The position numbers and the translations under genes are program-made. 64,000 nt of DNA from Branchiostoma floridae (lineage: Eukaryota > Chordata > Leptocardii > Amphioxiformes > Branchiostomatidae). Shown piece by piece: positions 47,786 through 61,602 of the stretch; position 1 is the stretch's first letter, and every line of letters starts with the position of its first letter. Under the pieces are notes generated by a model. The model worked only from the letters and a program-made list of their open reading frames with translations. It was not told the DNA's origin and searched no databases. The DNA is taken from positions 13,501,039 through 13,565,038 of the forward strand of contig NC_049994.1 in assembly GCF_000003815.2 (NCBI RefSeq), written 5' to 3'.

Positions 47786-50573
47786 GTGATTCTTATTTCC
47801 CAAATGTCAGGGCTGGAAGATGAAGAAAAGAGTCATTTAAAAGTTAGGTGTTCTTGTGTCTCAAATGAGGAGGACATAGACGATGCGAGTGAGTGCCTTA
47901 GTAGTCAAGATTTAAGGAATGGTCTTCGGACAATTTCTAAGGAGGTAAGAAAAGTACTAAGCTGTCCAGCCATCTCACCTAGAAAAGAAGAATGTTGTAA
48001 GAAACCATGTTCATCCAACTGCTTGTCAGACGAATCGGCCACAGGAAAGGAAGACACAAACGCCGAATCACCCGAACCGACAGAAGAAGTTCAAGGTGAC
48101 TTACAGGTGGTTCAAAGTCACGCGTCTATCATGTGTCAATCACGTGCGAGGAGTCGACAGGATAGCGAGTCGACCGCGAGTTCGTACCGGTTCATGTGCA
48201 GGATCTGTCACGGCGGGGAAGATGAGGAAGATGCAATGATCAGCCCGTGTCTGTGCTCAGGGTCTCTACAGTACTGTCACCAGGAGTGCCTCCTCAAATG
48301 GCTCGGTTGGAAAAGTACATGGACTTGCGAGTTGTGTTCTCACGGCTTCAGCATCGTAAACTACGGCCTGAAAAGACCGTCAAGGGTAAATATTCGTTAA
48401 TTTTTCAACCTAGAAAAAGAGTTTATTGTAAATTGTAATGAAAGTCAGAAATAAGGGGGAAATGTCAGTCTTCAAGCACAGTGTTGTGTCAATTCGTAAA
48501 TAGTATTGTGAACAACCCACGTGATTCACCCATCATTTCCATACATTTTATATTCTATCTTTACAAGTCTGTTTGGGAACACAATAGCTACCAAGTTTTG
48601 GACTGTATCCTTCACACTGCAACGACAACTAGCGACGCTCAGTTATAGTGGAAGTAGAACCAATCGGAATATTCCACAGAAGGTAGCAGGAGAATAACGC
48701 AACTTTGACAGGTGAAAACTTTTGGCTGTGTGTAAAAGACCTACAGAGATTGAAACTTAATTTTTCTCTCGTTGACAGTGGAAATGTGTCAAACTTGACG
48801 CCACGGAAAGATGGTCCATGGTTGTCGTCCTCCTCGCGCTGTCCGCTATCATCGGGTCCACTTACTTCCTGGTCTGGTCCTTCACCAATCCCATGTCAGA
48901 ACAGCAGAAAAAGTCGCCCGAATTCCAAGGTAAACTGGAGGAAAAAGTTTTTGTTTTCTCTGGCATTCATGATGCTTACATTCAGAACGTTTATTAAGTA
49001 TGTTATCACTTGGCTAACAAATAGATTTCATCCTGAATTTGCCTGCAATGCAGATTAGTCTTGCTTAGCTTTTGGTCCGCTTTCCAACGTTGCTACCTTG
49101 CCAACAAACATTCGTGGGGCCAGCTAATCTCCAAGCTGATCCTACGATAGCATAAGATAGTATCAAAAGCTAGCAAAGGAGTGTATCCAGCATATAGGAG
49201 TGTGTAGGGCTAACATTGTGGTACTATCATATGTATCCTCTGCTTGGATTAGGGGCGAGCGTGACTATTTCTAGTAGTAGTATGATACCCAGGCGTCCAC
49301 GCCTCAAACCCGAACCATTCTCTATTCCCAGTGTGCTACGCCCTGTATGCGATATTGAACTTGTTCTCTGTCGGGATCGTGCTATTCTACGTCCGACCGA
49401 TCGCAGCGCTCGTCAACAGGTGGCGGGCGATCAACCAGCGACTACAGGTGAGCAAATAGCTAACCAGACGGTCTTCCGTTCAAGAGCGACCTCTACCGAC
49501 TCTGTTTAGGCAGAGTAACATTGAACGATGAACAGAAGGCCTAGGCTGGCCTGGTATCCAATTTCAGAGATCTAGACTCGGCAGCTAAATTGTAATACTA
49601 ATAGAGTTGGATACTAGTACCAGGCCAGCTTAAGCATACGGTACGTCGTTCTATGTCACTGTGCTCGAAGTCGCTAAATGTCGCTCGTCAACAAAAGACC
49701 GTGAAGTATGGATACCAGGATAGGAATAATCATCACAATATATCTAAGTACTGAAAGTATTGAAAGATACCAGGCCATATGCATGACAAGCCTACTAGTA
49801 TCCAACCAAAGACCAGATTTCCGTTCATGATTACATTGCATCCGTAGTACTAGCACTGCGTATCGTTACTTGTTCTACAACTGTCAGCTAGTCCAGTGCA
49901 GACTAGAACATGGAAAAATCCTGTCAACAGTGCAAAGTTTTCTACTGTTGACAGGACGAATTTAGTGTAGTTCATTAAGCACAAGTAACAACGAGTGTAT
50001 AAGTGCATCAGTAGTATCTTATTGATTAATACAAAGAGGAAAACAACAGACAAGAGACTGTATTCTCTATATAGGTACAAGATTACGCAGGTCGGTTGAA
50101 GAAAAGGCGCCTTTCAGAGTGTTCAAGTATCCTGGTCCTCCCTTCTACAGAGGTTCTGACGTCATCAGTACAACTCGTTCTCATGGACAATGTCTCGAAC
50201 GAATCACGGGTAGGTGGGGATCGCTTTCTCAAGTTCGAATTCGTCCCCATTTTATCGTTGGAAGGGCTTGTATCCTTGTTCGTATGAAACTTTGAGCGAT
50301 GTATGTGGGAAATATACGTAGCATTATGACAATTGTGATTGTAATTGTGAGAAGATGGCACAAACTTCAGGCAACTTGTTTGTCGTACTTATTGATGTTT
50401 AATGTATTAATTGGTTTCGAATTCGTGTTTTTATTTTACGTATGCTCGCTGCAGGTGTAAAAGAGTCCTACATCTTACGAGAAGTCTACCTGAAATCATC
50501 ACGGCTGTCAACGGACAAAAACCGTTGGTACGACGTCCTACCGTACAAGATCGCCGTTAGGGACTTATATTAA
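47786..50573 (+). CDS. RING-CH (MARCH-type) membrane E3 ubiquitin ligase
   Basis: Exons 47786-48385, 48779-48929, 49332-49447, 50075-50209 (or 50213) and 50455 onward. The RING-CH signature is complete: C138, C141, C155, C157, H165, C168, C181, C184. Two hydrophobic helices follow in exons 2 and 3 (starting at VVVLLALSAI and at ILNLFSVGIVLFY), the usual MARCH topology with both termini cytosolic. Such ligases ubiquitinate membrane proteins and send them to lysosomes (family knowledge). The KWKCVKLDATER segment before helix 1 recalls MARCH1/8, but I leave the subfamily open. The end is ambiguous. Donor 50210 gives VQDY...NESR-V-stop at 50460 (335 aa). Donor 50214 gives a longer tail ending at TAA 50571-50573 (374 aa). 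A second Met at 47804 could also be the start. Confidence 0.87.
48386..48778 (+). other. MARCH-type gene intron 1
   Basis: Non-coding; GT at 48386 and AG at 48777-48778. Nothing further recognised. Confidence 0.8.
49542..49631. mobile_element. 90-bp inverted-repeat element in MARCH-type gene intron 3
   Basis: TAGGCTGGCCTGGTATCCAA at the left pairs with TTGGATACTAGTACCAGGCC at the right. Fragments of the same sequence (ATACCAGG, CTAGTATCCAA) recur near 49711-49806. Confidence 0.65.
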
Positions 50574-51104
50574 AACAGAATGCCATAGAAATACGTTGAT
50601 TGTCATACCTCACTCTGTGCCATCGTAACCGTTACACAATCTGCACTGCCAGTCTATTGCGTTGTGTGGCGCTGTGCCGGATTACCAGTACCCTATCCTG
50701 CGCTACGGCTGGGACTTCTGTGATCTTCTGTATCCTATTGAATTGTTCAATTCTTCGGGAGTACTTTGTCTCCCGTGTCGCCTCTTCTGTTTTTATTCGT
50801 GACCAAAATGGAATTTCAATAGAAAATGCTTAGTGAATTCGCTTTTTTTGTTGTCTTTTTTGTGATATGATTCATGAAAGAAAGAGATAGCGACAAATAG
50901 ACACCGTAAGTTGCAATGGGATCGCGATTGAGACTGCAGTTCCCGAAGCAGCGGCTAGGAGTCGCTACCATCTGCATGATACCTGGGGATAGCCAGACAG
51001 GACATAAAGGTCAATGCTTCCATGGACAGGATCATCCCGTGAATAGTAAACGACAAGAATGAGCCTGTCAATAACAGAATGTAGTACAGAATGGCTGCTA
51101 TTGA

Positions 51105-51324
51105 TACTCTCCAAGCAGAGGTTGGGCTCTGGCTGTTTTTTTTTTTAACGTTTTTTTTTTTTAGCCGTTTTTATCGGGCTTTCTATTTTGTCATTTTTCT
51201 TGAAGTACGCCAGCCAAAAACGGGTTTGACACATTAAGATGAAATACAAAATAGAAAGCCCTATAAAAACGACTAAAAAAACGTTTAAAAAAATAGCCGG
51301 AGCCTAACCTCTGCTTGGAGAGTA
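51105..51324. mobile_element. hAT-type MITE, YAYTCTCCAAGCA family, copy 2
   Basis: The ends TACTCTCCAAGCA and TGCTTGGAGAGTA are inverted. GCTATTGA is duplicated on both sides (51097-51104 and 51325-51332). The interior folds on a T-rich/A-rich pair. Confidence 0.9.
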
Positions 51325-51332
51325 GCTATTGA

Positions 51333-54300
51333 CAGGAACGTGCATCTTGACAATAGCCACTCCCCGTTTTGTCACGTAAAGGTAGCCAACCGTCCCCATA
51401 ACATTACATACTGTTTAGATTGCAGCCATCAGTGATCATCAGTTGAACATGGCAGCAATCATAAAACAAGAGAATCAAAAGTTGAGAAGCGATCTCAAAA
51501 CACGGAGAATGCTATGGACGCGATGCAGCGGAGGCGATGTTACATTCCCCGAAGGAGTCCTAAAACCCGTGATTCAGAGCATTCTTACATTGCACCATGA
51601 AATCACGAATGTTGCGTAACCTCGAAACTACTACAGTACTAGTACCTTGCGGAAGACTGAAATGCACCGTCTACCAAGAAGCTACCTGGAAAGAGCCGGG
51701 TTGCATTTACTGACTTTTCAACCATTTCTAGGAATCCAGCAATCTCGGTGGGGATGCTAGAAAAGGCAGACTTTATTCTAGTAGTAGTAGAAAAGGAGAA
51801 AGCAAAGCAGAGAAAATATCAATGCAGCAGAATAGACCTACAGTTTTTAATACTGTACGCTGCTACCATGCCGGAGTTAAGGAAACGAGACCGGGTTATT
51901 ATCATTGACAAGTGCACATTGCATCTCTTTAGTCTAAACTTCCCCTGGCAAACTTCCCCTGGAAGCGACGTATATCATACAAACCCATGACTTTTTGCGT
52001 TTGCAATTTTGTGCCATTTCAATTTATGGTAATTTTTGTTGGGCTTGAACAAATACTATGAATAATGAGTATGATAACATTCTGTGTACAGTATTGCCCC
52101 ATGCTCAACAATTCACAAGATCAATGAGGTTAAAATGATATTAGCAACCTCCTTGACATATAGGTGATAGGTGAGTTGTTTTGATGAGAAAAAAAAATTA
52201 AAAAATTAAGAGTTAAAACATCAAACTGATAATCTAGTTGACCGTGACCGTGAACTGAACCGTGAGTGAGAGGATGCTTCCAGAAACGTAAGTCTTGTGT
52301 AGTCGATTGTAATCTGGGTTAACGAACTCTAAGATGACGTCAGCACACCAAATGTAGAGCAGACTTCACGTCATATGGAACACCTCGCCCCAGGAACAAA
52401 CCAAAGAGTTACAAGGGGCTAAAACTAGAGTCTGTTTTTGTTTTATCAGTTGCCACCCTGTTTACCAAGTTTTAACATTTCTTCATAGTTTACGTCTATT
52501 TTGCATGTTATTCACTTAGCTTATAGAATCCTATTTGGCTTCTTAGTACAATTTCGCTTTAGCTATTACATCATATACGTAAAACATGATCAAGAACGAT
52601 AAAAGATAAAACCGCTTCCGTTTAGGATAACGTCATTCTTCTACAATAACATAAAATTTAAATTGGATTAATGATTTGAAGGATTACGCATTTGATCCGC
52701 ATAATGAGGTTAACCGTTAAGTGTAAAGAAGTATACAAGGTGTAACCATGGTAAGGTAGCTATGGACGCACATGTAGACTGTAACAAAGTTAATACATGT
52801 ATGTCCAATACGCATTGATTTGATGATGTAATAGAAAACATGCCTCTCTTTTCATGCCGATGAACAAGGAAAAACAACAGATTTTCACATTCAATATACC
52901 AATCCTGTTTCTAGGTGCACTTTGTGAAATGGTGCTGTCAACAATTCTTATTTGTCCATAGTTTCGATAGTATCAATTGTCAACAATTAGGATCAATTCA
53001 GTGTAATTATCTCGTGGTTTTTGTGGTACGATCCCGCATTTCATGCAAATGTGAAACGGATACGACTTATAAACGGAGGGGGTTGGTTATCAAAACACGG
53101 CCGACATGATATGGTATTGGCAGGAAATCATTAGCATAAGATGATAAGACCATTTCCCAGGGATGTCGGTGTCAGGTTTCATTGATTGATAACTGACGCC
53201 AGTTTCCGGGAATTTAAAACACCTTGAGACTGACAAGTAGAAAATGAAAAGAAGTGGCAAAATATTCAGGTAAATCATTCGACGGCATTCGAGCCATTGG
53301 ATGAAATTTAAAAAAAAAATGTCTTCCTTTTTTCCATCATAATGATCGCGAACACTTCAGTTTGCTTGACAAAGTCCCTATGTAATGACGTTGCAAAAGA
53401 TATCATTATAAAAAGGCAAGGGAGACATGCAATTCAAAACACGTATTCGTAAAATGTTGTTGATGAAATGTTCCTGCATTATTTTCCCTCGGAAAAAAGT
53501 TGCCGCACTCTAAGAATTATAGATGCCACTACATTGTACTACTACTGATGTTATTTCTAGAGCGGAACGCTTTGAAAGGCGTTTCCAGGTATCTGTCGGA
53601 AGAGCTAGAGGTCAGAAAGAAAAGGTTATGGTTTCCCGTTAAAACGTCTGCTTGGGGATCCATGTATCTATTATACTCTCTATCACGTATTTCCTGGTAA
53701 ATGACGTCACACAGGGCCGTCCGGATTTCTTGTGAAACCTTGATGCTGCCAACACCGGTGGATAGCCGGAAATCACCCCATTGCGCAAGCCTGGGCAAAG
53801 AACAACACCCACCCGCCAACTACGCGGGTGATTCCAAGAGATGAGTCAAACGTGTGGCGCAGTACAACCCACGGAACAGTCGACTCCACCAACAACACAC
53901 GGCGATGTGTAACGTGTAACAACACTGGACGTCGTCTTGGCTTCTATAAGTGTTTATTTATCTGTCAACCTGGCGTTCATTGATAAAGGTAGGTCAATAT
54001 CCATATTAATTTGCGTAAAAAGGTAGGATTTGACTGTTATGGTCTAGGTGCGCTGTACACGGGTGCTTGGTTCAGGCGGGTTGGGACCTTCCCAAGTTTT
54101 GGTTCCCGGTTCATTTGTCAGCCAGCCGCGGCCAGGCATCAGGTAGTGACACGTTGCCGCCAAATGTGGAGGACAGAGGCAGATAAAGGAATCTGTGTTG
54201 TGTAGCCTTGTACGTTTCAAGGTTTGATGAATTCAATGGGGATAACGTATGTGAAGCAGTAGATCTACACGTACTTGTAACAGTTTCGCAGCTTGGCTCC

Positions 54301-55588
54301 TTTGGGCGGTACTAGTAGCGAAGTTTCAGTATTTATTTCCTGCACCGTGATGCCAGGTGTGAGCTAAATTTAGCACTTGGTCGTCGCAGACTCAAACTCA
54401 AAGAAGTATCTTTGAAACATTCTGGAAACTACGAAAGCGTCAGGGGCTCTACCCATATATTTTTCATCTTTCAGTAGAACTGATTGATATTCGGAAAGGC
54501 GCACACATAAAGGTGATATCGTCACTAACTCGCCCCAACTTCCGTGTGCCCTGACTTGCCCGGAAACGGAGAGGATGACTTCATGGCGCATCATTGTTGG
54601 AGCGTGTCTCCGCATATGTTACAATTTTGGAAAAAGAATAAAAATACATGATACAAGGTGGTGGTGTAACTGTCATTTAAAAGTATTTGCGACCACTTCC
54701 AAATGCTACACTATCGTGATATGCGTTAATTTAGTTCCTTTTCCTTTATATAGATAATGCAAAATGTACTTTCACTTTTATGTAAAATTTCTTGGAAAAT
54801 CTAAAAGACTATCGATTTTGTTATTGTTGATAAATCGGCCAATTTGATGGAAAGTTTAGAAAAAGAAGCATTTACTTTAAGAACTGGATATTGGTAGGAC
54901 CATCCTGACAATAACAGAAATGTTTGCACCATCTGACATGATCATCCTTTCAATACTGTACTGTGAAAAATTCTGTCATTGACCTGTCAATAGTCTAGAT
55001 TTCCCCATTATTGACAGGATTATCAGGACTATACATGGCCACAGGCTTTACTTACGAATTCATCAATTAGATTAATTTGTTTTGTTAATTGTAGGCATAA
55101 AAATTTCACAGAAACAAACATTTGACGATAAAGAATTATGCGCGAAATTTTTGACTCCCAATTCCCAAATGTGTCTTTACATTAGTTTGGGATGATGAAT
55201 GAACAATGTAACACGTTAAAACAATGTCGTCTGCAAAAAAAATTCAGCAGCTTTCGTTCATTTATTTCTGAAGTAGTGATTCAATTCGCTTATTTAGTTT
55301 CATTTCTCTGTTTCAGGTATATCGAGCAGATACTGTGGATTTCTGTGGAAACAGTTGACTTTGTTGAAAGCTGTTGGCAAGGTCAAGATATTCTGAGGCG
55401 ATTACTGACCAAGAGGAGAATACGTCGTCTGCTGGACCGTTATTTACCGCAAGTCAGTAAAACGTCGTGAATTGTCACCGCAAAGCAGCAAACTATCGTG
55501 AATTCCAGCCGCAAACCGAATTAACGTCGTAAACCCGGAAGAGGGGTGTCGTAATCGTTCCTGCCGTTGACCGTGCAAGCCTTGCGCG
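51333..55588. other. Gene-poor interval upstream of Zeb
   Basis: No exon set, RNA gene or long frame is supported. It may contain Zeb upstream regulatory sequence or untranslated exons: for instance, a 3' splice-like TTTCAG occurs at 55312-55317. I could not confirm any. Confidence 0.45.
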
Positions 55589-55615
55589 ATGGACTTGCCG
55601 CGGGTCGGGAGCAGC

Positions 55616-55673
55616 ATGGCGGAGGTGTCCAGGTGTACGAGAAGGAAACAAGCTTGTCCGCGGCGGAAAAAAG
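55616..55673 (+). CDS. Zeb: First coding exon of Zeb (ZEB1/ZEB2, Zfhx1 family)
   Basis: The exon encodes MAEVSRCTRRKQACPRRKK and ends in phase 1 at a GTGAGA donor. Vertebrate ZEB1 and ZEB2 begin with a short exon of the same length and pattern (MADGPRC, RRKQANPRR), which is known for a very long following intron. Zeb proteins are zinc-finger/homeodomain repressors that bind CACCTG E-boxes. An in-frame ATG at 55589 would add nine residues, and vertebrate ZEB2 likewise has a short N-terminal extension. The remaining exons lie beyond the right edge. Only 19 residues are available, but the match is collinear and the exon border fits, so I hold this fairly firmly. Confidence 0.75.
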
Positions 55674-58600
55674 GTGAGAACGATCTTAAACCATCTTGTC
55701 TTTAAGTACAGACGATAGATCTACGTATGTCTTGTACAGAACTCACCGATCATGGCCGAACTCGGCCGGGAAGCTGCGCTATGGACGGCTGTCCGCTCAC
55801 CTAACGGTACCGGGCAACTTTCCCCCTGTGTGGCTCCATTGATCTAGGTTAATGCGTACCTGGGTTGGGCCGTTGCCATCGCTTGTCGGGGTCACCCGGC
55901 GGGAAAATCCATCAAAATTCTGTCACGACGGGGAAAAGATAAGGCCAAAGCTTCGGTACAGTCTCAGATCGTGTGCGAATTTTGTGCTTTGTAATACCGG
56001 AAAAGCGTTAGGGGTTGACACCGGTCCAAGTTGGCCCCCGCCTAAGCTGTAGGTCCCCCGCCCTCGCCCGTACGTGGCTGCCATACCTGGTCGAGCGCAG
56101 CTGTCTACGCCTCGAGCGAAAATACCTGCCCAATTCCCTCACAATGTGTCGGAATCGATGCCCTGTTGTCTTCTCATAGCTTCACTTTCTCTTATCGTTC
56201 CGTAGGTTGAGGTGTGTATTTTTGCTGGGTTTGTTTGGGGCGAGGCAAACTTGTCCAGGCCCGTTCATTACCTGGCCTTATTTGTCAGCGGCTCCCTGCT
56301 TATTTATTTTCCGCACATGTCAGACATTTCTGCCACTTGGGGACTGGAGAAAGTCACTACCAAATCTTACATAAAACCCAAGTTTACGTTAAGAAACAAC
56401 CTTGATGTGTGTCAAAACATGTTGTTTACAGTTTCATATTCCAAATGCGTTCATCAGTTGTCGTTGTAGGCGACAGGCCCGGGACCGGGCGTTAGCTTTT
56501 GTTTGTCCCGTAATTTGTTTACCGTGCGTCTGTGTTCCAAACTAGTGAAAGTGTAAACATCTTCACCGTACCAACTGTGTTGTTGCGGAAATGTTGTTTT
56601 CTTGAATGAGTGGATCATGTTTTTATGAGGGTTGTTAGAATTTCGGGGCTTGAAAGAGCGGCTGGAGTTTCCGTGGGGTTGTCTTTGATGTACCTGACCG
56701 CACCGCGAGACCGTCACGTTTATTTTCACACCGTCTGCTCCTCAAACGAGCGAAAGTAAAACATTTCTTTGTCAAACAAAGGTTTTAACACAACGTGGAC
56801 GCCGTCCCTGACCGTTTTCCAGTCTATTTCCCTGGATTTGAGCGCCGATATCGGCGGAAACTCGGCTGTAATCCCCTTCAGAAGCTGCGCCACGAAGTTT
56901 GACATGTTGTAACGAATGACCCACAGGTGTAAACAAAGGAAATACGAGCGCCGATATTTTCTGCCGCCAGCCGTGTCTAAATTTGGTCTCCCCGGCGACA
57001 ACCTCGTATTTGACCCTTGCATATTGACAAGAAGCTACCAAGAAAACAAGGTGACAGGAAAAGTCGTGGTTTTCCTGTTCTTAGGTGTTGTTGAAAACCT
57101 TGTACTACCTGGTACTGCCACAAGCTTACAGCAACCCAGTGGGGGACCAAACCTCAAAAAGTCTTGTACCCTTGCAAGTTTCTGCTCCTTTCTGTCAACT
57201 GTGATCATTTTAGAAGTCCTGGAATACACAAAACACAGCAAACTTGACAGAAAACTTCAGGTATTGGTGAGAGTTTGTGACACATTTTCATTGTTTTAGT
57301 TTTGGGAACTCCAAACTTCAAAGGGAAAGATGTGTGAAAACCTAATCCCTGTATTAATGAGATCAGAAAACCTCTGAATGGAGGAGGATGTTTTTCCTCT
57401 GTGGGTTTTTTTGTTACCTATTTCCCTTTGTGTCACCTGGGTTTGGGGGAAGAAGATTGCACCCTCCTGCTGTTATTTGTTTGTTCATGTGACTGTCACT
57501 GCATGAATTCTTTCCCAAACTGCCTTCCCCTGTGAAGAACACCAGATGTCAAGCCAACCTGGGTTCACATTTCTCCCTTAGGGACGCTCAAAAACAAGGT
57601 GTGCAAGACTTCACCCTTACTCCCACACCTTTCCTACACCTCCCTGCAAATTCTGCTCTGGAAAAATCTCCTGTTTAGTGACATTAAAGGAAGGTATCAA
57701 TATTGTATGCGTTTGGGAGCACTGCTTAATTGAGGAATTGGGTTGGGAATGTTAAAAAGCATTGTTTAATGGCCCACAGGTGGAAAGTGTTACCGGTTGT
57801 AACCGGAGCCCTGCACGCCCTTACCTTGCAAATTTCACATACCTGCGGCTAGAACATGGCGCCTGCGAGCCTTGGCACCTTGACAGGAGAAGGAGGAAAG
57901 AAACAGGGCTGCCAGGTCACCTTGTTGTCAAGGTGTGTCATGAAGGAAAGCAGACAACTTACCTAAAAGAAAATAATGTTGTACCATCAATCGAAGATGA
58001 AATCTTATAGTAAGGTGTTCTAAGATGTCACAGCAACAGAAAAGAAGGAAAGGGATATTAAGTTTTTAAGATGTTGGAAGGGAGAATGTAGGAGTAGAGA
58101 TATCTATTGAAGGTGGGACCGAAAGTTAAACCATCTGATATTCACTCCACGTGGTTTCAACATTGATTTTTACCTGCTCCCATTTTTCCCCACTAAGTGC
58201 ATCCGGACCTTCCGGTCGTTTTATTGTCAGACGAGCCAAGACCTGTCAAAACGTTGGCCTCGGGATTGACGTAGCGGCTGCGTAGAGATTGGCTGACGGG
58301 TTGAAATTTAACTCATAATAATAACTGTCATATCTTCCACATTCCCATATATTGTAAAGCGCATCCCTCTCGTTCATTTCTCTTTTTTCTTTGGTTGGAA
58401 AATTCTTTGTGAAGTAACTAGTAAAACGTGAGTCACTTGTGTGTCACCCTGTCAAACTATGATTGGGTTGTGGGTGCCATTTAGGTTTCAGTTGTTTTTC
58501 TCGGGGAGGATTTGGGTAAGCACACCTAACCAGCAACAATAGTTAAGCCCATGATTAGATTAAGTTGTGTATTCAGACGACATAATGCTGGCTCTGTTCC

Positions 58601-61257
58601 GACTATGACTAAGCCAGGGCTGTCACAGACTTGGTTAATTTTTCTCCTATTTGATTGGGAATTATTTCCCAGCCATCTTCTTTGTCATCGTCTGTCGCTG
58701 TTTAGACGTTTGAAGGGTGGGCGACAACAACAAAAAAAGCGTTCTGATGATGCTATGCAGTCGTCACGAGGCCTATCTCGATGAAATCCCACGCCGCCAG
58801 TTCAGGGATAACACGGACGTCAAAGTGTCTGCTATCAATTTAAATGTAATTATTTCGGCACACACACCTGCACCTGGCTGCCCACCTTTTTGCCAGATTG
58901 CTCTCCTTCACTCAGCCCCCTGCTCACACTTTCATTATCCAACTAAGTCAACATTTGCTGGCGCTTCATTTCCGAGTAACCTTTGAAACATCGTCCTCCA
59001 AATTCGGGGCTTAACAGCGAGGCTAAAAGGAACGTAACTCTGCCTCACCCTGCCAAGGTGACCCCCGCACTAATCTTTCCTACCACATTAAAAGAGCGGT
59101 TTCCACCTCAAAGTAATGTACCAATTAATATCCACTCTTACTCCTCTCTGCACTTTATGGCATGGAGTAGCCAACGGCATAAATTTTCACCTCTTGACTT
59201 GATCGCGGTGCGAGTTTCGGCGTTTCGCAGGTCTTGCAGGTGGATTATTTTCTCCAGGATGTGGGAGCACACCTTGTGGTCGGAGTGAGGCTCCAGGCCC
59301 TTCAACACAATTGCTGTGAGGGCTTTTGAGGCAGGGTGGCCCTTCACACGTGGCGGCCCCCTTTCTTTACCTGTAACAGGAGCCCCCTGTCCGTGTGCTC
59401 CATTGTTTGTCTGGGTACACGCAACACCTGAGTTCTCGACGAGCTTTCCTTTGTTCGCTGGGGATAACGTTACAGTTTGAGGTGATAGTATTTTGATTGG
59501 TTGTAGCCTAAACTCACGAGGAGGTTGTTAAGTTGTGAAGAGAGTTGGTGGAGAGAAAAGTTTGCCGTGCGGTCCCGGCGTTGTTGACGTGTGGCAGGGG
59601 CTTAGACAGGCCCAGACAGACGGGTATTTGGCAAGGTTTGGCTGATAGAAAAAGGTGCCAATGTTAAATACCTGGTGGCTCCGACTTATCGGCAGCTTTT
59701 ATTGCAAAGTCAGGCCCGGTGCTTATTGAAATTCCGTTTGGCGTCAGCCCTGGTTTTATCGTCCGTGAATTCCGGACAAACTAAAAAGGTGTTTTTGAAA
59801 GCACCGGCGGCCACAAAGCGAGGTGGGCTGAAAGCAGGCATCCTTGTAGGTAATGGGGCGACTATAAAAGGGACTCCAAATCACCTGTGCCTCGTGTTTG
59901 TCAGTAAGGAATAAAAGGGGGCCGGGAATAAAGAAGAATAAAAGCTGCATCTGTGCAACAGTCCATACGAGTGGGGATGAAAAAGGTACGCCGACTACAA
60001 AGGGATGCCAGGTGGACGGAGAGAGACGCATACAGGGACACCTAAATTAAGAGGGAGGGACCATTTGGGCACGGGAGAGGCCATCCCATGGAGACATTGT
60101 TGTTGTTGATGTATATGCTGGAAATGTCCCATTGTCAGGTGGAGATGTCTCTACACACCTTTCTCTGCCGCTTCACGGTTGGTTTGGGGGGTGAGTGGGG
60201 AGGGGGCAGATGTCAGCGCGTGTGATCCATTCAACAATCGTCCCCCGGGCAGGCGCGACACTGCGCTGCCCCCCGCTCTTTTGTGAGGCGCGGAGTCATC
60301 ACCCATTGTCCTGTTGCACGTAATAGCTCCAGCCCACCTACCATACAGTCTACCCACAGCAGCGGGAACAACAACAAGCCCTCACTGATAACTTTTACAG
60401 CCTTGCCGGTGATTCTTCCCAACTCCTGTTAATCAGTTTGATGGCATGGCAACTAACGACTCCACATTAATGCCTGTTTATCCAGCGATTTCCAGATTTG
60501 TTTATACGGAGCCCAAGCACAGGAAAACACCCTAACCTTTGATAGCAGCCAGGAATGCACAAACTTTATCAGAGGCTGGCGCCAGGCTCCACCTTACTTA
60601 GTCTACCTGGGGGGAGTTTACGTGACGGTTCAGAGGAACTTGCCCGACGGTTCGGGGGTGTTGATGTTCCTATCAGTCGTACCTGGCAGGAAGGACCGGG
60701 GGTTGTTGATGATCTGGGCGCCAGCTGGGAAGGGAAGGGGCACACGTCACGTTTCCTCCCCACCTTTCTGGCAGCGTTTATCTGCCTTCCTCTCCTGCCG
60801 GCTTTCATAAGGTGCATCCGACTGCCGCCTTTTTGGGCCACTTTTCCGCCACCGACTTTTGACATGTGGGCGTCCCTTTGGCAGGACTTGAAAGGGGAGG
60901 GTTTTTCGAACTTGGGATATCCTTGTGTGGCAGGGATGATTTAAAGTGGTTGGGTCAAGGTGCGGGTTTTGATGTGCAGTGACCATTCAGTCTGATAAAA
61001 CCTTTTCTGGCACAGCTTTTTCCTTTTCGTTTTGTTTATCGGCAGGGAAAAGTGAAACTCGAACTTGCTGTATTGTTGATGGAAAGGCAAGGAAAGGTGT
61101 GTTTTGGTGCTGCACTCTGCAGAACACGTCAGTAACACAGTGCCATGGACAGAACATGTTGTTTATTTCTCTTATATATTTGGCACTAAAATGTCGGCCT
61201 AGAAACTGAGACAAGCCATCAAGGCTAGGACTTACAAAGTGGCCAACACAAACCTGT

Positions 61258-61602
61258 CAAGTGCTTTGACAAAATAAAGCAAACAGGTAAAACTAAAAGC
61301 GGAAAAAAAAATCAGTGATGGGTTCCACAAGGTTGTCTGTTTTGTGTACCAGAATCAAAAGAAGAGGACACCAAAGCAACTGTGTACTTAATTAAAGTCA
61401 GAAATGTTAATTCAAGTGCTTTGACAAAATAAAGCAAACAGGTCACTCTCTGTCAGTCAGTCTATACAGACTATGACAGCAAACAGGTAAAAGTAAAAGA
61501 GAAAAAAACATTGATTGGTCCCACAAGGTTGTCTGGTTTGTGTACCAAAAGAAGGGAGCATCAAAGCAACTGTGTACTTAATTAAAGTCAGAAATGTTAA
61601 TT
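61258..61602. repeat. Tandem duplication in Zeb intron 1
   Basis: CAAGTGCTTTGACAAAATAA starts at 61258 and 61413. Both copies run through CCACAAGGTTGTCTG and end at AAAGTCAGAAATGTTAAT. Copy 2 carries an extra segment of about 45 bp. Confidence 0.9.

Noticed and set aside
53529-53819. 96-codon minus-strand frame
   Set aside because: No recognisable domain, no convincing splice sites, isolated in a gene-poor interval.
58983-60944. Several frames of 70-130 codons in Zeb intron 1
   Set aside because: Overlapping frames on both strands with no shared composition, domain or splice pattern; expected by chance in GC-richer intron.
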